From positions 62,001 through 126,000 of the forward strand of contig NZ_CANKXK010000008.1 in the NCBI RefSeq assembly GCF_947487605.1: a DNA stretch of 64,000 nt. The letters are read 5' to 3'. This DNA is from an uncultured Algibacter sp. (lineage in GTDB: Bacteria; Bacteroidota; Bacteroidia; Flavobacteriales; Flavobacteriaceae). Shown here piece by piece: positions 1-8,579 of the stretch. A program made the translations under genes and the position numbers. The number at the start of each line of letters is the position of its first letter. The first letter of the stretch is position 1. A model generated the notes under the pieces. The model ran no database searches. It was not told the DNA's origin and worked only from the letters and a program-made list of their open reading frames with translations.

Positions 1-1
1 T

Positions 2-661
2 AAAACCTCCTTTGGTAAAACCGTTTCTATGGCAAAAGGCGCCTATTTGGTAATTGAACATACCGAAGCACTGCATGTTATAGATGTAAACAGCGGTAAT
101 AGATCTAACAAAGCAAACAACCAAGAGGACACAGCATTAGAAGTTAATTTAATTGCAGCAACAGAAATGGCGCGCCAATTGCGATTACGCGATATGGGTG
201 GTATTATAGTTGTTGATTTTATTGATATGACCAATGCTGCAAACAGGCAAAAATTGTTTAACCACCTTCGTGATGAAATGAAGGATGACAGAGCTAAACA
301 TAAAATATTGCCTCCAAGTAAATTTGGATTGATACAAATAACAAGACAACGTGTACGACCAGAAATGAACATTAAAACCAGAGAGGAAAACCCTAATGGC
401 ATTAATGGTTCTGAGGTTGAAGCACCCATAGGATTGGTGCAAAAAATAAATCACGATCTTGAGGGACTATTAAAAAAAGACTATAAAAAGTTGACTTTAA
501 ACACACATCCTTTTATAGCAGCCTTTTTAACAAAAGGTTTTCCATCTGTACGTTCAAAATGGTTTTTTGAACACAAAAAATGGGTTAAAGTTTTACCAAG
601 AGATGCTTACACATACCTTGAATATCATTTTTTCGATAAAAATGGTAAACAAATTAAATAA
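2..661 (+). CDS. rng: Ribonuclease G/E family protein, C-terminal part (5' end outside window)
   Basis: The reading frame is open from the left edge, so the start lies upstream; the Met codon at 29 is internal. The visible 219 residues carry the RNase E/G catalytic core. HVIDVNSGNR and GGIIVVDFIDM hold the two aspartates that, in the family, bind the catalytic magnesium. They are followed by the ITRQRVRP segment. The family endonuclease cuts single-stranded RNA in rRNA maturation and mRNA turnover in the cytoplasm. Where E. coli enzymes have the zinc-link CPxCxG motif, this protein reads REENPNG, without cysteines. A strong hairpin terminator follows the stop codon directly. The identification is secure; RNase G rather than RNase E is inferred from the short C-terminus. 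Confidence 0.9.
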   Translation, partial: KTSFGKTVSMAKGAYLVIEHTEALHVIDVNSGNRSNKANNQEDTALEVNLIAATEMARQLRLRDMGGIIVVDFIDMTNAANRQKLFNHLRDEMKDDRAKHKILPPSKFGLIQITRQRVRPEMNIKTREENPNGINGSEVEAPIGLVQKINHDLEGLLKKDYKKLTLNTHPFIAAFLTKGFPSVRSKWFFEHKKWVKVLPRDAYTYLEYHFFDKNGKQIK

Positions 662-663
662 TT

Positions 664-700
664 AAAAACCCGCTACTTTTAATGTTTGCGGGTTTTTTTG
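664..700 (+). terminator. Rho-independent terminator after RNase G
   Basis: AAAAACCCGC pairs with GCGGGTTTTT across a 14-nt loop, followed by a T-rich tract. It lies three bases after the rng stop, between convergent genes. Confidence 0.8.
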
Positions 701-709
701 TTTTTTAAC

Positions 710-1363
710 TTAATTGGAATTAATTATTTTTCCTGACCCAGAAATATTAGCCTCTATAACTGGTGCTCCTATGTAATACACATCTCCACTTCCTTCAATA
801 CGAACATTTAAATTATTAGTGCAATTGACTTTACAATCACCACTTCCAATGATATTTACATTACAATCATTTATTGTAAATAAAAGTCCTTCAAAATTTC
901 CACTACCCTCATTTTTTAAAGTAAGGCTTTTGGCACCCCCTTCAATACTAATATCTCCTGTGCCAGAATTATAAACATAAAAATCCCCAATAGTGTCAAC
1001 ATCTATTATTGTAATATTTCCAATACCAGAATTCTTAATACTATTAATGCTTGGAACAATAATATTGACTTTTAGACTAATGCCTCGATAATTATAATCA
1101 TCATCAAGATAAAGTTTTAACTCATCATCTTCAACGTTGGTTTTTACTTCGTTAATTATATTATCATCTGCAATTACTTCTATAGATTGAGAAGCTCCTT
1201 GTGTAATTATTACATTAAAAACACCTTCACTATCAACTTTAGTGAAATTTGCAACATTTCTAAACTCTGAAGTAAGACTACCTGAACCAGTAATGGTATC
1301 TCTTGAGCATGAAGATAGAAAGGTCAATAATAAGGCTATGGGTAAAATAACTAGGTTTTTCAT
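710..1363 (-). CDS. DUF2807 (head GIN domain) lipoprotein
   Basis: The 217-residue protein starts MKNLVILPIALLLTFLSSC, a lipoprotein signal with lipobox cysteine. The rest is repetitive beta-rich sequence with many GSG, GTG and SGN turns (NSGIGNITI, NSGTGDISI, GSGNFEG, GSGDCKVN, GSGDVYYIG). This is the pattern of the DUF2807 putative auto-transporter adhesin domain, a right-handed beta-helix-like fold common in Bacteroidota. Its role is unknown; a surface or periplasmic location is inferred from the signal. I chose the start at 1363 because it begins the signal peptide, although the frame stays open for 52 more codons up to an ATG at 1519. It lies downstream of the TonB-dependent receptor gene and may be co-transcribed with it. 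Confidence 0.8.
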   Translation of the reverse strand: MKNLVILPIALLLTFLSSCSRDTITGSGSLTSEFRNVANFTKVDSEGVFNVIITQGASQSIEVIADDNIINEVKTNVEDDELKLYLDDDYNYRGISLKVNIIVPSINSIKNSGIGNITIIDVDTIGDFYVYNSGTGDISIEGGAKSLTLKNEGSGNFEGLLFTINDCNVNIIGSGDCKVNCTNNLNVRIEGSGDVYYIGAPVIEANISGSGKIINSN

Positions 1364-1577
1364 TTTGTTTGTAATTATATTTAATTCATTATTTAGTTTT
1401 ACTGTAGGAATCCAATGGAAATTAATAGGAGACCATCCTTCTTTGTGATTTTTCAAATAAACTGTACTCTCTTTCTTTCCTGAATACACATGTTTCGTTT
1501 TAATAGTTTTTGTTTTCATTTATATTAAAATTTATTGTTTTTATTTATCTGTAATTATAGTGAATGCTGTTTATTGG

Positions 1578-3923
1578 CTAGAACTCAATTTTATAACTTA
1601 AATTTGGGATAACGACTTTACTGAATTTAGTTTCTACTAGACCAGTATTTAAATTGTATATATCTTTATCAAACTCCTTAGTTTGTCCTGAATTTAAAAC
1701 TTGTAATGACCAAACAGACGCATGTTTTTTCTTATTTTTTCTGAAAGAAACTGAGAAAGAAGTTATTGGCACATCATTAAATTTTTTTGCAAATGAAAGC
1801 TCACCATTTGTTTCTCCATAAACAACATCTTGTTTATCTATTGACCTTTGCTCATCTATAGATTCGATTCGGTTTCCGCCAAGGTAATTAAGTCTAATAT
1901 TGGCACTTAATAAGTTGTTCTTACTTTTGCCTACTTGCCACTCTTTACCAATCAATGCATTTATAACATAGTTTTTATTGAATATGGTGTTTCTTTCTAC
2001 TCCATCAATAGCAGTATATTTTGAATCAAAAAAGGAAGCCGATAATACATAATAAAGCCCTTTGTTTAAATAACGCTCAAGCGATAAATCGACACCTATA
2101 TTTCTTCCTTTACCAGAGCTTAATAACTCATAATCAAAAAATAGACTGTTTTCAAGATTAAGCGTTGATATATAACCCGTTGGAGCTACAGGAACATCTG
2201 TTAAAGATTGATAATAAGGCTCTATAATTATTTTTAAATTGTTAGTAGGCATATAATCATATGAAATCACAAAATGATTAGATTTCATTAGCTTTAAATC
2301 TTTGTTAGGCTGACTACCGTTTACATTTACAAAATATATTGGTAGCGATTCAATTCTACTATGTCTTCCATACGCAAATGATAAATTTTGTTTTTGATTT
2401 AGGTTATATTTTAATGCTATACGTGGTTCAAGAGAATGATCTTTGTTTAATTCGAAATATTGGAAATGTAGACCTGCATTTAATACTAGTTTTTGGTTTA
2501 GCTTAAATTTTGATTGACTAAAAAATTGATATAACATTGAATTCCCTTTTCCATCTACAATAGTCTTGAGAGTTGAATCTAGTGTTTCAAATCCGTTTTT
2601 GATTTCCAAATCATAGCCTAAACGATTTACATAAAACCCTGTTCTATTGTAATGATTATTATTAAAATATGTATTAATCTGTGATTGAAATGTCAACTTA
2701 TAAGTGCTTTTTTTAGAATCTGAAGGAAATGTTTCTTCAAGATCATCCTCCAAGTATTGCTCTTTAAAGGTTATCCCATTTCCAGAAAAAGCTAAAGTTG
2801 AATTAAGAAATGATTTATCACCTATTGATAGTTTATGATTTAAACCTGAACCTAATAAATACTGACTCAATTGAGAACTCCATCTATCATCATCCGACTC
2901 CCATTTTTCTTGCTCTAAGGCCTCAGAATCAATACTATCATATGCCCCAATTCCCCAAATAGAAAACGTTCCTGTATTTTTTGTTGGAAGCTTAATTTTG
3001 TATGATAAATCCTGATACTTAAGTATTCCTGCATCACTTGGTAAAAAAGGCGTTATAAGTGCTAATGTTGAGTAACGATAATTAACCAAATAAGTAGCAT
3101 CTTTCCCTTTTGTAAAAGGACCCTCAGTAGCAAAATCAATACCTAGAATTCCAGCTTGAGCAGTGTACTCTCGTTTCGATTCGTTTCCTGATCGTAGATT
3201 AATATCGAACACTCCAGATGTAGCATTTCCATATTCTGCTGGAAAAGCACCCGTATAAAAATCACTATTACCCATTACTTGACTACTCAATACGGTTAAA
3301 GCGCCTGCACCTGCAATTTCTAAATCGGCAAAGTGATTTGGGCTGGGTATTTCTACACCTTCAATTCTCCATAATAGCCCTGAAGGACTATTCCCTCTTA
3401 CCGAAATACCATTACTACTAATAGAAGGTGCCGCTACTCCAGCAAACGAAGAAACCAAACGTGCCGGATCATTTAATCCTCCTGCAAAGCGCTCTGATTC
3501 TTCAACAGTAAATTGTCGACTGCTTAAAGTTGCCATCGTGTTAAGAGGTTTTTCTTTCTGTCTTTTTGGTGTTAACACAATCTCATTTAATTGTGTTGCA
3601 ACTTCTTGAAGTTTAACGTTAAATAAAACTTGTTTTCCTGAACTTACTAGAATATCATTAATATGAATAGTTTCATAACCAAGCATTGAGACTTTAAAGC
3701 TTCGTCTACCAACAGGCACATTTTTCATAAGAAAACCACCATCGAGGTTAGACATAGTTCCTATTAATGGTTGAGAGTCAATAAGGGTAATATTTGCTCC
3801 AACTATTGGTTCTTGAGTAATTTTGTTAAAAACCTTGCCTTTAACTGTTTGTGTGATGTCTTGTGAAAAAGACAACCCGAAAAACCCTATTACACATACA
3901 AGTGTTAATAATATTTTTTTCAT
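1578..3923 (-). CDS. TonB-dependent receptor with carboxypeptidase-regulatory-like domain
   Basis: The 781-residue outer-membrane receptor has a signal peptide (residues 1-20, ending SFSQ). A carboxypeptidase-regulatory-like beta-sandwich follows at about 26-110 (VKGKVFNKITQEPIVGANI). The plug is at about 125-240, with the typical NGISVRGNSPSGLLWRIEGVEIPSPNHF and PAEYGNATSGVFDINLRSG. The remainder should form the 22-strand barrel, ending in phenylalanine (YKIEF). The family imports large substrates with energy from TonB; the substrate here cannot be told. No SusD partner is adjacent. Its ATG overlaps the stop of the CPBP protease gene by 3-4 bases (ATGA), so the two are translationally coupled. 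Confidence 0.9.
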   Translation of the reverse strand: MKKILLTLVCVIGFFGLSFSQDITQTVKGKVFNKITQEPIVGANITLIDSQPLIGTMSNLDGGFLMKNVPVGRRSFKVSMLGYETIHINDILVSSGKQVLFNVKLQEVATQLNEIVLTPKRQKEKPLNTMATLSSRQFTVEESERFAGGLNDPARLVSSFAGVAAPSISSNGISVRGNSPSGLLWRIEGVEIPSPNHFADLEIAGAGALTVLSSQVMGNSDFYTGAFPAEYGNATSGVFDINLRSGNESKREYTAQAGILGIDFATEGPFTKGKDATYLVNYRYSTLALITPFLPSDAGILKYQDLSYKIKLPTKNTGTFSIWGIGAYDSIDSEALEQEKWESDDDRWSSQLSQYLLGSGLNHKLSIGDKSFLNSTLAFSGNGITFKEQYLEDDLEETFPSDSKKSTYKLTFQSQINTYFNNNHYNRTGFYVNRLGYDLEIKNGFETLDSTLKTIVDGKGNSMLYQFFSQSKFKLNQKLVLNAGLHFQYFELNKDHSLEPRIALKYNLNQKQNLSFAYGRHSRIESLPIYFVNVNGSQPNKDLKLMKSNHFVISYDYMPTNNLKIIIEPYYQSLTDVPVAPTGYISTLNLENSLFFDYELLSSGKGRNIGVDLSLERYLNKGLYYVLSASFFDSKYTAIDGVERNTIFNKNYVINALIGKEWQVGKSKNNLLSANIRLNYLGGNRIESIDEQRSIDKQDVVYGETNGELSFAKKFNDVPITSFSVSFRKNKKKHASVWSLQVLNSGQTKEFDKDIYNLNTGLVETKFSKVVIPNLSYKIEF

Positions 3924-4750
3924 GATATATTGTTTGTTTGATTAAAAAAGAATGCTTTATCGTTTAGAATGATATAAAGTGCAAACACTATTAATAAACA
4001 GGTTTGAATAACCTTACTCATTGGATGTGTTGCAAATATTTCGTTAAAAAAACCTGCTGCTATATGAAAAAGAATAGGCAGAATAATGTTACGGTTGGCT
4101 TTATAATAAATCCAATTCATTATGATTACAAAAGGAAAAAGACTTACAATAAAATTCAGAGAATAAATCCAACCCTCTTCAACTAGATTGCTATGGTAAT
4201 AATTATTGATGCTTGCTAGTGGTAAATGCCAAATCCCCCAGAATAAAGCAAACAGAATAGATGTTTTTAAAAGATTGTGTCGTGAACGTAAAGAATCTGT
4301 TCCGTATGAGTGCCATGCCAATTCTTCAAGAAGTGGAGCAATAATGAGCATAAACCAAACTGGGAAAACGCCTGACGTAAAAGAAAATGAGTTTGCAAGT
4401 TGGAACTGCTCTATACTATAACCAAATAAAAGGGAAACTGCTTGTGCTATTAAAATGCTAAATGGCATCAGAATAATTGTAAGTATAATGTAAACTGAAT
4501 TGATGCCTTTAAAATTAAAGAAACGCTTCTTTAAATCATGTACCATTTGTTTATTGCCTTTGGCAAGAAAAAGGGTAATAATAACTGGAGCTAATAATCC
4601 CAAAAAGGCTACAATACTAGACCATAATTGAGGTGCTTTACTTCTGGTTTCAATATGGCTTATATAACCAGCGATAAACCACAATACCCATGGTATTAAA
4701 GTTGATAAGCCAAAAAATAATCCTGATTTTTTGTAAATATGGATATTCAT
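3920..4750 (-). CDS. CPBP family intramembrane glutamic endopeptidase (CAAX protease-like)
   Basis: The 276-residue protein has about eight hydrophobic segments. It carries the family motifs inside membrane helices: EELAWHSYG (the EExxx motif with the catalytic glutamate), FALFWGIWHLPL (FxxxH motif), and LFHIAAGFFNE (HxxxN-type motif). The third position of motif 1 is W rather than the more usual W/R arrangement, but all expected Glu, His and Asn residues are present. Members cleave proteins within the membrane, or act in bacteriocin immunity and maturation; the substrate here is unknown. It is coupled by an ATGA overlap to the downstream TonB-dependent receptor, and lies 178 bp downstream of the AraC-type regulator gene in the same orientation. 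Confidence 0.85.
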   Translation of the reverse strand: MNIHIYKKSGLFFGLSTLIPWVLWFIAGYISHIETRSKAPQLWSSIVAFLGLLAPVIITLFLAKGNKQMVHDLKKRFFNFKGINSVYIILTIILMPFSILIAQAVSLLFGYSIEQFQLANSFSFTSGVFPVWFMLIIAPLLEELAWHSYGTDSLRSRHNLLKTSILFALFWGIWHLPLASINNYYHSNLVEEGWIYSLNFIVSLFPFVIIMNWIYYKANRNIILPILFHIAAGFFNEIFATHPMSKVIQTCLLIVFALYIILNDKAFFFNQTNNIS

Positions 4751-4928
4751 AACGTTTCACTTTTGAAATGTTTATGATGCAAAGATTCATCATAAACAAA
4801 GGGGAATCGCCCGAACGTGAAAGACTGAACTTTTTTAAAGTGCGAACGTAAAGGATAGGACTAGAAATAGATTATTTTACGGAGTACGACACACAAAAAA
4901 TTATTTATTTTTGAATGATAGGAATTAT

Positions 4929-6053
4929 TTATTGTTCCTTTAAATTGGTAATATACTGGGAAGGTGTAACAGATTTAAACTTTTTAAAAACACTATTAAA
5001 TGTAGATTTAGAATTAAACCCAGAGTCATAAGCATGACCAAGTAAACTGAAGCTTTTGTTTCTCTGTGCTTTTAATATAAATTCTTCTACTCTGTACTTA
5101 TTTACAAAATCATGAAAGTTTACTTCTTCATACTGATTGATAATTTGGGATAAATGGTTGTTTGATATGGATAATCTTTTTGCAAGTTCAGTTAACGTAA
5201 GTTTCGGGTTTAAAAAAGGCTTATCATCATTCATCAACTGTAATAATTTATCATGCTTCTCTTTAGCTACCTCAATCTTTAAGCTTGATTTTTTATACAA
5301 ACTCACTGTTTTAACAAGCTCTTCTTCGTTTAACTTTGTATTCGAAAATAAATCTTGTTGCCGTATTCCCGAATATCCAACAAAAACGACAAAACCAACA
5401 ATAATTGAATAAAACAAAATATCGGCATTGAACGGAAACTGAAAACCAACTACTTCACGCAAAATAGACACTAAAGCAGCAGTTATAAAAATAGATACAA
5501 TTCCCAAAATAGCATAGCGCAACCAGTTCAAATTAATACGGTTACTATATGAAAAATTCTCTTCTACAACCCGCTCGCGTTGCACAAGTTTTCGATAAGA
5601 CAATACCGAATAGCCTATTCCTGATAAAATAAAACCAAGAAGAAGAAGATTAGAAAAAAGGTTATGATCATTAACCAAACCTTTATCAACTTGTACTTTT
5701 TCTTCGGCTGTATAGAAAAAATAAAATGGTATCATGTACAAATAGGAAAGCAATGCTGGAGCAAAGTGTAAATAATCTGTTTTTCGTAAACGATTTTTAC
5801 TTTTTATGGAATACGAAACATATAAATATAGAAACGGTCCATACAAAAACGGTAATGGTGCAGTAATTCCAATTAGGTGTGGGTAAATCTCCCAATACCC
5901 TTTGTTGTATATATAGGTGCTTGTTAAATGAATGCCGATAGCAACCAACCAAAGCGATAAAATATTATCAGTAAGGACTTTGTCCTTTTTTGAAAATAAA
6001 AGAACCCCTAAAAAGAAAGATAGTACAATACCAATATTTAATACAATTGCCAT
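4929..6053 (-). CDS. Membrane-anchored AraC family transcriptional regulator
   Basis: The 374-residue protein starts with about seven predicted membrane helices (residues 1-240). It ends with an AraC/XylS DNA-binding domain of two helix-turn-helix units at about 275-370 (LTLTELAKRLSISNNHLSQIIN, then LLGHAYDSGFNSKSTFNSVFKKFKSVTPSQY). This 7TM-AraC form is common in Flavobacteriia and is thought to sense a signal at the membrane. No periplasmic ligand domain is evident. The gene lies immediately upstream of the CPBP protease and TonB-dependent receptor genes on the same strand, so regulation of that pair is a plausible inference. Confidence 0.85.
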   Translation of the reverse strand: MAIVLNIGIVLSFFLGVLLFSKKDKVLTDNILSLWLVAIGIHLTSTYIYNKGYWEIYPHLIGITAPLPFLYGPFLYLYVSYSIKSKNRLRKTDYLHFAPALLSYLYMIPFYFFYTAEEKVQVDKGLVNDHNLFSNLLLLGFILSGIGYSVLSYRKLVQRERVVEENFSYSNRINLNWLRYAILGIVSIFITAALVSILREVVGFQFPFNADILFYSIIVGFVVFVGYSGIRQQDLFSNTKLNEEELVKTVSLYKKSSLKIEVAKEKHDKLLQLMNDDKPFLNPKLTLTELAKRLSISNNHLSQIINQYEEVNFHDFVNKYRVEEFILKAQRNKSFSLLGHAYDSGFNSKSTFNSVFKKFKSVTPSQYITNLKEQ

Positions 6054-6189
6054 ACTAAAGTTATCTTATAATAATCATGTTTTTTATTCAGATTTTACAT
6101 TTAGACACCTATCTAAAGATACTTATAATTTGTATTTAATTTTATGTAATATGTTATAAATAGATAAAAAGGGTTTTCATAAAGTCAAC

Positions 6190-6225
6190 AATCAACTAGC
6201 TGGATTAGGTATAGTCTCATGAACC
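6190..6225 (-). pseudogene. Remnant of an aldo/keto reductase 3' end
   Basis: Read on the minus strand, this stretch encodes AVHETIPNPAS followed by a stop. The intact neighbouring gene ends AVHNVIPNPAP and a stop, so 8 of 11 residues match. The two copies are about 60 bases apart in the same orientation. Upstream of the remnant the similarity fades into about ten unrelated codons and then a stop. I infer a partial 3' duplication, or what is left of a second tandem reductase gene after deletion. Confidence 0.5.
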
Positions 6226-6288
6226 GCCCCACCACCACTAAGTGGAGCAAGCAGTAGCATAATTGGAAATTAATTCAGTATGAAATAG

Positions 6289-7320
6289 TTATGGTGCCGG
6301 ATTAGGAATTACATTATGTACTGCGTTTATTTGAGCCAATACATCATCACTTAATGTAATATTTATACTGTCAATATTCTCCTTAAGTTGCTCTAAATTA
6401 GTAGCGCCAATAATATTACTAGTTACAAAAGGTTGCTGGTTTACAAATGCTAAACTCATTTGTGCTAAAGACATATTATTATCCTCTGCTATTTTTAAGT
6501 AGTGTTTTGCTGCTTCAGTGGCTGTATCTCCGCTATATCTAGCAAACCTTGGAAATAATTTTAGGCGTGCATTATCTTCTGCAGTTCCTTTTATATATTT
6601 TCCAGAAAGTACCCCAAAAGCCATTGGGGAATAGGCTAACAGGCCAACATTTTCTCTTAAAGATACTTCTGCTAAATCAGTTTCAAAAGTTCTTGTTAGC
6701 ATGGAGTAGGCATTTTGTATCGTTGCTACTCTTGGTAGATTATGGTTTTTAGATTCTTCTAAATAACGCATGGTTCCCCATGAGTTTTCATTCGAGATTC
6801 CTATGTTTCTTATTCTACCTGCTTTAATTTCAGCATCTAAACTGTGTAGTACTTCGTTAAAATTATCTTCCCATTTGGTGTCAAGCTTAAAATCTCTAAT
6901 TCCAAATCTATTGGTATCTCGCTCTGGCCAATGGAGTTGATATAAATCTATATAATTGGTTTGTAATCTTTTTAGTTCTAAATCAATCGCTTCTTTTATG
7001 GAAGCTGGACTAAATCCTGTGGTTCTGATGTGTGCTGTATAATCTCCTCCGCCTGCAATTTTAGAGGCGATAATAACTTTATCCCTATTCCCCGATTTTT
7101 TTAACCATGTCCCAATTATTTTACTGGTTCGACCACTTATTTCGGCTGTGGCAGGAACAGGATATAATTCGGCAGTATCAATAAAATTAACACCTTGGTC
7201 TATGGCATAGTCCATTTGCTCGTGTCCTTCGGCCTCGGTATTTTGATTTCCCCAAGTCATAGAACCTAAACATATTTTGCTAACTTTTATGTTGGTGTTT
7301 GGGATGGTTGTGTATTTCAT
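6289..7320 (-). CDS. Aldo/keto reductase, Tas-like
   Basis: The 343-residue protein is a full-length aldo/keto reductase that should reduce carbonyls with NADPH in the cytoplasm. The catalytic tetrad is visible: Asp48 and Tyr53 in FIDTAELYP, Lys87 in VIIASKIAG, and His130 in LYQLHWPERD. The N-terminus (LGSMTWGNQN) and AELYPVP resemble E. coli Tas. The physiological substrate is unknown. The gene is isolated: repeats lie upstream and a decayed copy of its own 3' end lies downstream. Confidence 0.9.
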   Translation of the reverse strand: MKYTTIPNTNIKVSKICLGSMTWGNQNTEAEGHEQMDYAIDQGVNFIDTAELYPVPATAEISGRTSKIIGTWLKKSGNRDKVIIASKIAGGGDYTAHIRTTGFSPASIKEAIDLELKRLQTNYIDLYQLHWPERDTNRFGIRDFKLDTKWEDNFNEVLHSLDAEIKAGRIRNIGISNENSWGTMRYLEESKNHNLPRVATIQNAYSMLTRTFETDLAEVSLRENVGLLAYSPMAFGVLSGKYIKGTAEDNARLKLFPRFARYSGDTATEAAKHYLKIAEDNNMSLAQMSLAFVNQQPFVTSNIIGATNLEQLKENIDSINITLSDDVLAQINAVHNVIPNPAP

Positions 7321-7333
7321 ATTTTATTTTTAT

Positions 7334-7353
7334 TATTCTCGCGAAGGCGGGAA
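7334..7353. repeat. REP-like palindrome, first arm
   Basis: ATTCTCGCGAAGGCGGGAAT is an imperfect palindrome. It is a variant of the second palindrome about 35 bases further on and is GC-rich against an AT-rich background. It has no coding role. Confidence 0.5.
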
Positions 7354-7383
7354 TCTTTTTAATTGGAACTTAAAACTTAATTG

Positions 7384-7410
7384 TGGAATCCTGCCTGCGC
7401 AGGAATGACA
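7384..7410. repeat. REP-like palindrome (GGAATCCTGCC...GGAATGACA type)
   Basis: The core CCTGCGCAGG (7394-7403) is a perfect palindrome flanked by GGAAT on one side and GGAATGACA on the other. A related copy is at 33979-34003 and a decayed one at about 60729-60752. This is a dispersed intergenic repeat. Confidence 0.55.
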
Positions 7411-7442
7411 AATCGATTTTCTTTTACAAGAAACGTAAAGAT

Positions 7443-7482
7443 AAAAAACCTTTAAAAGCTAATTAGCTTTTAAAGGTTTTTT
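7443..7482. terminator. Perfect 40-nt palindrome, bidirectional terminator-like
   Basis: AAAAAACCTTTAAAAGCTAA continues into its exact reverse complement, giving a 20-bp stem with A- and T-runs at its ends. It can form a terminator hairpin on either strand. It lies downstream of the OmpA-like gene and directly before the structured repeat element. Confidence 0.6.
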
Positions 7483-7484
7483 AT

Positions 7485-7567
7485 GCGTTAGGGATTGAAC
7501 GATCTGTTTGAGCTCGCCGACGTAGGAGGAAGCGAGTAGTGAAAGCCCGACCCTTGTGGTAACGCCC
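7485..7567 (+). ncRNA. Structured intergenic element, candidate Flavo-1 RNA, copy A
   Basis: It begins GCGTTAGGGATTGAA and ends AGCCCGACCCTTGTGGTAAC plus GCCC. The outer GCGTTA and TAACGC pair, and a middle GCTCGC/GCGAGT hairpin is present. Copy B at 39970-40057 has the same ends with a different middle hairpin. The conserved ends match my memory of a common flavobacterial intergenic structured element (the Flavo-1 motif). The name is uncertain; the repeat family is clear. It ends 18 bases from the stop of the OmpA-like gene, which runs the other way. Confidence 0.55.
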
Positions 7568-7584
7568 TAATACTTTTTCTTATT

Positions 7585-8556
7585 CTACTCGCTTAACAGC
7601 TTAGAAAGTTCATCTAACTTTGGTGTTAAAATAACTTCAATACGTCTGTTTTTGGCTTTACCATTAGCAGTATCGTTTGAAGCAATTGGTGCAAATTCGC
7701 CTCGACCAGCAGCTGTTAGATTTTCTGGATTAATAGTCGCATTTTCTCGTAATATGTTTACAATAGCTGTAGCTCGTTTGGTCGATAAATCCCAGTTACC
7801 ACTTAATTGACCCGAACCTTTGTATGGAACATTATCTGTATGTCCTTCAATTAACACTGCGATATCTGGATTATCTCCTAATACATTGCCCAATTGTTCA
7901 ACTGCTCTTCGACCTTCACTGCCTACTGCCCAACTACCAGAACTGAACAATAACTTATTTTCCATAGAAACGTAGACTTTCCCATCGCGTTGTTCTACGG
8001 TTAAACCCTTGCCTTCAAAATCGGTTAGTGCTCTAGAAATAGCATCTTTTAAAGCTGTCATTGCCGCATCTTTAGAGGCAATAACGTTTTCTAATTCTGC
8101 TACGCGGTTAGAACGGTCTTCTAATTCTTTTTTAAGCTTTTCTAAGCGTGCGTTTTCTGCTGCTAAAGCTTGTTCTTTTGCTTCAAGTTGCGCCAATAAC
8201 TCTCTATTTTTTTTCGAGTTCTCTGCTATAGCTGCAGAACTGTTAGCTTCTAATGCATTGTAAGATGATTTTAAATTATCATAATTTGCCTTGATTGCGC
8301 TATAATCGGCTTGTAACTTATCGCGATTTGCAAGTGCCTCCTCATAAGCTGCTTGAATTTGTTTTAATTCGTTTTCTGCTGCATTTTTTGCGCTTAATAA
8401 GGTTTCATTTTCATTAGAAAGTTTTCTGTTTTCGTTTTTTAGATTGGCATATTTCGCCTCTAATTCTTTATATACTTTTGGAGAAACACAAGATGCTAAA
8501 ACGACAAGTGCTAATAATGTGAATACGCTTTTTTTAATCATTTTATTCGGGTTCAT
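7585..8556 (-). CDS. OmpA family lipoprotein with long coiled coil
   Basis: The 323-residue protein has a lipoprotein signal (LLALVVLASC), then a coiled coil rich in Glu, Lys, Ala and Asn from about 30 to 185. A peptidoglycan-binding OmpA-like domain follows at about 205-310, with the motif GHTDNVPYKGSGQLSGNWDLS, then KRATAIV and KNRRIEVIL. It should tie the outer membrane to the cell wall. The start at 8556 gives MNPNKMIKK; Met6 at 8541 is an equally good start, since either leaves a complete signal. It follows the exonuclease III gene by 23 bases on the same strand, so the two are probably co-transcribed. Confidence 0.9.
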   Translation of the reverse strand: MNPNKMIKKSVFTLLALVVLASCVSPKVYKELEAKYANLKNENRKLSNENETLLSAKNAAENELKQIQAAYEEALANRDKLQADYSAIKANYDNLKSSYNALEANSSAAIAENSKKNRELLAQLEAKEQALAAENARLEKLKKELEDRSNRVAELENVIASKDAAMTALKDAISRALTDFEGKGLTVEQRDGKVYVSMENKLLFSSGSWAVGSEGRRAVEQLGNVLGDNPDIAVLIEGHTDNVPYKGSGQLSGNWDLSTKRATAIVNILRENATINPENLTAAGRGEFAPIASNDTANGKAKNRRIEVILTPKLDELSKLLSE

Positions 8557-8579
8557 TTGTTATTGTTTTATAAATACTA

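Noticed and set aside
43-454. Open frames on the minus strand inside the RNase G gene
   Set aside because: They are antisense shadows of a clear conserved coding region and look like no protein family.
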